NCBI GenBank assembly: GCA_021613335.1
Contig: JAJTWR010000159.1
Coordinates: 1,142,001 to 1,206,000, forward strand
DNA from: Whitmania pigra
Lineage: Eukaryota > Annelida > Clitellata > Hirudinida > Haemopidae
Direction: 5' to 3'
Length of the DNA stretch: 64,000 nt
Shown: positions 60,179-64,000 of the stretch, piece by piece
Layout: every line of letters begins with the position of its first letter
Numbering within the stretch: position 1 is the stretch's first letter
Program-made: the position numbers and the translations under genes
The notes under the pieces: generated by a model
The model's database searches: none
Seen by the model: the letters and a program-made list of their open reading frames with translations, nothing else
What the model was told of the DNA's origin: nothing

Positions 60179-61709
60179 TTAACGATGAGAATCAACAGCT
60201 TTCTGGAGGGCATCATAGCAATCCAATGCAATTTGGGCTTCAGCTTTTGATTGTTCTGAAGATGCAGTCAACAGATCCTGGGCGGCCTTTGTTGCTCCAT
60301 CCCGAATAGCCTAAAACAACATAAATTAATATAATTGTAAAGATAATCCAAGATTATGATGCACAATAACTAAAACTCAATTCAATTATTGCAAAAGTCA
60401 TCAGAATTAAATAAATTCAAATCAAAATATAAGTCCTGACATATTTGTTATAGCTATTTTCAAATAATAAAACCACATAAAACAGGATATTGGAGGCAAT
60501 GAATCAAAAAACTATCAACATTGGAGAGAATAATTTCACTGACTGCATGCATTCTTTTTAACTGAGCCTAACATTGCCCAATTTATATTTTAAAATGTAT
60601 AAGCATTAATTTCTGACAAAACCACAATTAACCTGAGCATCTAATTGGTCCACAGGACAACCTTCCTCAACCAAAATCTGTACCGAGGAGTCATCATTGA
60701 TTGTAACTGAACCGCTGCTCACTGAAATGAAACAAGACTTGCTTGAATTGACACAATTACTCAAATAAAAGTCAATACAGTTAGAAAAGCATTGAACTAG
60801 GTTCTAAAAAAAATTGACTCAACTAGTCCAAGGGAACCCAAGCTAGTTCTCAGGTAAGATTATTCCAAGAAATAATAGTATCCAAGCTAAACTTCAGAGG
60901 CATTCCAAATCAATGAAATGTGGTTTCAAAAAACAACAAATGCCAGCCATCAATAAATTAAAAAAATTGCATTAAGAACTACTTTGCTTATTCAGACCCA
61001 ATGAAAGATTTGCAAATGTTCACCAAAAAACTTCTTCAAAGCTCCATCATTTTCATGAACAGAAACAACACCAGGCTTCAAAACTGCAAGAAGAGGAACA
61101 TGCTGTGGAAGAATGCCAAAATCACCATTCAGGGTTGGTACATCAACTTGTTTAACATTGGCATCTTTATAGAAGACCTGTCAGAATAAATTATTTAACT
61201 TAGCCAAAAAAATTATAAAATATGATTGCACATGAACAAAAATATGCCATTTTATCCTGACTCATTTCTATTCAAAGAATTATTATTACCACAAATCATT
61301 GAAATTAATGTGCTACTTCAACAATTAAAAAGGAAAATGAATTAAATGTTATCGTCTATCAACAAATAAATATAATCAAACGCAAAAATTAAAGATTATA
61401 AATAGAAATCGCTGAATTACACTGCATTGAAAATAATTTGAGCATCTGAGTTACTCGCACATTCACAACTAAGAACATGCAAGCACAGCTAATACAGAAA
61501 CCCGAGATGTAAAACATGTAATCTGTTTAACTACTGAAACATTAAACTTTTAAACAATTTACCGAAACAGGAGAGGCGAAGGTGAAAGCCATGTCGGCGT
61601 ATCCAGCTTTCTGCTGAGCCATAATTCCAGCGTTGCGAAAGCCGCAAAATGCATGATTTGATAGAACCTGTCCGGATCTTCTAATTACGTGACGACAGAT
61701 ACCAGCCAT
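60179..61709 (-). CDS. ATP5F1D: Mitochondrial ATP synthase F1 subunit delta
   Basis: Four exons in phase, 61709-61563, 61177-61024, 60721-60633 and 60310-60179, give 173 residues, close to 168 in human. Residues 1 to about 35 form an arginine-containing presequence (RHVIRRSGQVLSN) for mitochondrial import. The beta-sandwich follows: MAFTFASPVSVFYKDANVKQ, then LNGDFGILPQHVPLLAVLKPG and VSSGSVTINDDSSVQILVEE, all diagnostic of the delta (bacterial epsilon) subunit. A C-terminal helical hairpin ends ALQKAVDSHR. The subunit is part of the rotor central stalk, coupling the c-ring to gamma. Head-to-head with the gene at 61956. Confidence 0.96.
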
Positions 61710-61955
61710 ATCCAAGATTCAGCAGAGACTCGAACCGAAGCACCCAACGTCGCGATTATTACCCTGACCTCCAGAAGCCACAGAATAAGTAGGATAAATT
61801 ATCAATGGTCCAGAAATTGTATGATAAAAATAAAATTTTAAATTCTGAAATAAATGTATGTATATTAATTAATGTTTTTAATAAATATTTTTGTTTATTT
61901 ATAATTCTTTATAGACTGAAGTGGGAGGTTGATTTAAAGTGAAAGTTCCGGCAAA
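61710..61955. promoter_or_regulatory. Probable bidirectional promoter, ATP5F1D / 61956 gene
   Basis: 246 bp separate the divergent ATGs. The left part is less AT-rich (CGAACCGAAG ... ACGTCGCGATT), the right part AT-rich. No named element assigned. Confidence 0.6.
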
Positions 61956-63027
61956 ATGGAGATCCCAGATATGATGCATATTCCGGTAAGATTCCTCTGA
62001 TAAAGTAGTGAATCTTATTTGATGAAACTTCAATGGAAATGATCTAGAAATCTGCTACGATTACGATGCGCTATCACTCGGAGGCTGAACGAATAGCGTT
62101 CCATTTTTAAAAGACATCTGTTCGCATTAACTATAGGCGAGGTTCATGTTTTTTAATAGTTTTTGTTTCCGTGATGATCAGGCGATTTTAATAGATGATC
62201 CGGAAGCAGATTTTTTCTACGACAGGTTCTATCCACTTATACATAAATCCTATGCTTTAGGGGCTAAGCAGGTAAAAGGCAATTGGTTTTACATCTGAGT
62301 TCTTTAAAAGCTCTTTAAAGCTGCTAGCCATTCAGCATTAGCATTCCTATCTGCAAGTTACCAAAGTTACATTTTTGGATCAATATTAAATAATGAATTA
62401 TAAAGCAAGTCTACCAAACTACTCCTGCAGTCCATCACAGCATCTTTGTTATATTATTTTCCTTTTTATGTATTCAAAAATACCAAAGTGCAATTATTTA
62501 TAACAGCATGCAAGTTAGCTCAAAGTATCATTGCAATAATGATTGTAAAAGTGAGTCTTGCTTCATGTTGATGAGCTTGCAATGCCACAAGTGTACTCCT
62601 AAGAAAGAGCTCTGGCAATGGTTTGAGAGCAACTGATTCTTAAGGCACTATACTAACATGATTGTTGCTTTTTAATATGTTTGTAACATCCAGAGTGTTG
62701 CCTACACAGATTACCCTACAGAAGCTACAGAAAGCTGATGCCAAGCAATTCGATGAATCTTCCAAAAGATTGCGAGCTCACCATGGAGTGGTATATCTGC
62801 CTGAAGGCACAACAGCCAACAATGCTTGCATCCATATCACAGAAAGGCAAAAAGTAGCCACAGGATCTGCTGGTATTTGGCTTCTCCAAAGCAGGCCTCT
62901 TGATGCACAGGGAAACCCAATGGATGGAACTGATTTCCAAAACATAAAAGATTCTAAACATTTGCTCAGTGAAAGCAACGAATATGCTGCTTTGTATTAT
63001 ACAGGACCTGATATTTACCTCATGTAG
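61956..63027 (+). CDS. Unknown conserved-looking small protein, 145 aa
   Basis: Three exons: 61956-61985, 62182-62271 and 62710-63027. The first two encode MEIPDMMHIP and an acidic/aromatic segment (DDPEADFFYDRFYPLIHKSY). The third encodes ITLQKLQKADAKQFDESSKR and a well-formed 90-residue region (HHGVVYLPEGTTANNACIH, VATGSAGIWLLQSRPLDAQG, EYAALYYTGPDIYLM) that looks like a real folded or microtubule-associated sequence, but I cannot name the family. The acceptor at 62709 was chosen because it keeps the long frame open; the earlier acceptor at 62693 would give a 54-residue product ending PTEATES. No signal peptide or membrane segment. Confidence 0.6.
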
Positions 63028-63426
63028 TCATTAGACTATTGATGTTCAGACATGTGCTTGTAATTTCTGTCTTTTTGTTGATTATTTAGAAGAATTTATT
63101 TTGAATTCCAGATAATTCTGATTATTACATGCAAGATTTTATGACATCATAACATTAAAAGCATTTCTCTTCTTAAATTTTTTAAAACTTTTTTGTGTTA
63201 GAAGATCTTATTTTATGAATTATAAGCAGAATTAAGTGGTGATACAACTAATAAATTCCAGCCTTGTCAGCCATTGACAAAATATTTAATCGGAATTTTA
63301 CAAATTCTGCCATTTTTCTTGTAGCGAATTTGCAGAAAAACTAGAGCCAACTGATGTTAATATGCAAACATTGTAGCACATTACATTTCACTACAAAATC
63401 CATTAGGGCCTTAAGGCTGATACTGT

Positions 63427-63555
63427 CAGGGACCTCATTTCAGTTTTTTTTTCCATGGGTGCAAACCCTCAGAACATGAGATGACCTTCTTTTTGTGACT
63501 AGTCTAAAGTCAGGAGTGGTCACTGCGCCCCCTCCCACCACAATTTACGTCCCTG
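63427..63555. mobile_element. CAGGGACGTCATTT-family MITE
   Basis: Starts CAGGGACCTCATTTCAG and ends AATTTACGTCCCTG. The internal blocks are in reverse orientation relative to the 49595 copy ('gagatgaccttctttttgt', 'ctaaagtca'). Flanking 8-mers do not match clearly. Confidence 0.7.
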
Positions 63556-64000
63556 AGATGTTGGGAGACGTATAATAAAAAGAAATTCTCTTGGTAAGAA
63601 TTTTCCAGAACTGGGGCCACTCAAAATATGAAGCTGAAAAAGTGACTGCTGTTGGAGATTGTAACATTCAAATAACGAAGCAATTACTCTAGTAGTATTC
63701 AAAAATGATTTGTATAAAAATCTAAAAGTTATTTACCAGGCTGAACATTATTTTAAAGACTACAAATAGCCAATTCTAATAATTATTCGATCAGAGGCTG
63801 ACTATCATAACAGAAACAAGTGTTATTATAGTTTCAATACATGTTATTGATAGGATGGATTATAAAAATACCAACAATTAATAACACTGTTTAGTCTTGT
63901 TTGATTAACATGCAGTATACAAAATACAATTTTCAATTTATTGCATCTGCAAAAGTTAATTTATAGGATCTACCTTTTCATCTCAATGTTAACTAATTAG
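63556..64000. other. Intergenic right edge
   Basis: AT-rich; no gene or repeat recognised. Confidence 0.4.

Noticed and set aside
1..64000. CRISPR arrays, operons, prophage or bacterial-type features
   Set aside because: None seen; introns, Sm protein, mitochondrial presequence and animal transposons mark this as nuclear metazoan DNA.

Overview
The window is AT-rich animal nuclear DNA. Genes have many short exons separated by GT-AG introns, on both strands. Intergenic and intronic DNA is crowded with cut-and-paste transposons, mostly hAT with intact 8-bp target duplications, plus pogo/Tigger, Tc1/mariner, non-LTR and tRNA-SINE remnants. Insulin-receptor, caprin, JARID2-like, arrestin-domain, BSDC1 and RSL1D1 homologues point to a bilaterian or other metazoan, and the compact AT-rich layout suggests a marine invertebrate. 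I cannot name the species. Exon models below were built by hand from reading-frame continuity and GT/AG sites; in every complete model the exon phases join without conflict.

Layout. 1-8.2 kb: first exon of an arrestin-domain gene that runs off the left edge, then a transposon graveyard (hAT in a tRNA-SINE, a mariner-like MITE, a nested hAT, several copies of one short MITE family). 8.3-8.9 kb: a small membrane-protein gene. 9.4-12.7 kb: retroelement remnants, an hAT MITE, a telomere-like minisatellite hairpin and a reverse-transcriptase fragment. 13.5-20.2 kb: a complete second arrestin-domain gene with two PPxY motifs and one apparent GC-AG intron. 20.9-21.6 kb: ATT microsatellite and a Tigger MITE. 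22.3-28.5 kb: the compact housekeeping cluster SNRPD3 (+), BSDC1 (-), RSL1D1 (+). 29.6-38.9 kb: an insulin-receptor-family tyrosine kinase (-) lacking only its first exon(s). 40.8-42.7 kb: a gene encoding only the N-terminal, PRC2-linked part of JARID2. 44.3-46.4 kb: two unrecognised minus-strand genes. 48.1-53.8 kb: a secreted protein built of repeated beta-sandwich-like modules. 54.7-59.3 kb: caprin. 60.2-61.7 kb: ATP synthase subunit delta. 62-63 kb: a small conserved-looking gene on the plus strand.

The genes do not form one pathway. Themes recur: RNA biology (SNRPD3, RSL1D1, caprin), receptor signalling and trafficking (insulin receptor, arrestin-domain proteins with ubiquitin-ligase docking motifs), chromatin (JARID2-like) and mitochondrial ATP synthesis. 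Two head-to-head pairs (BSDC1/RSL1D1 and ATP5F1D/unknown) probably share short bidirectional promoters. The most unusual points are the insulin receptor without activation-loop tyrosines or a furin site, and the JARID2 N-terminus encoded as a free-standing 330-residue protein.
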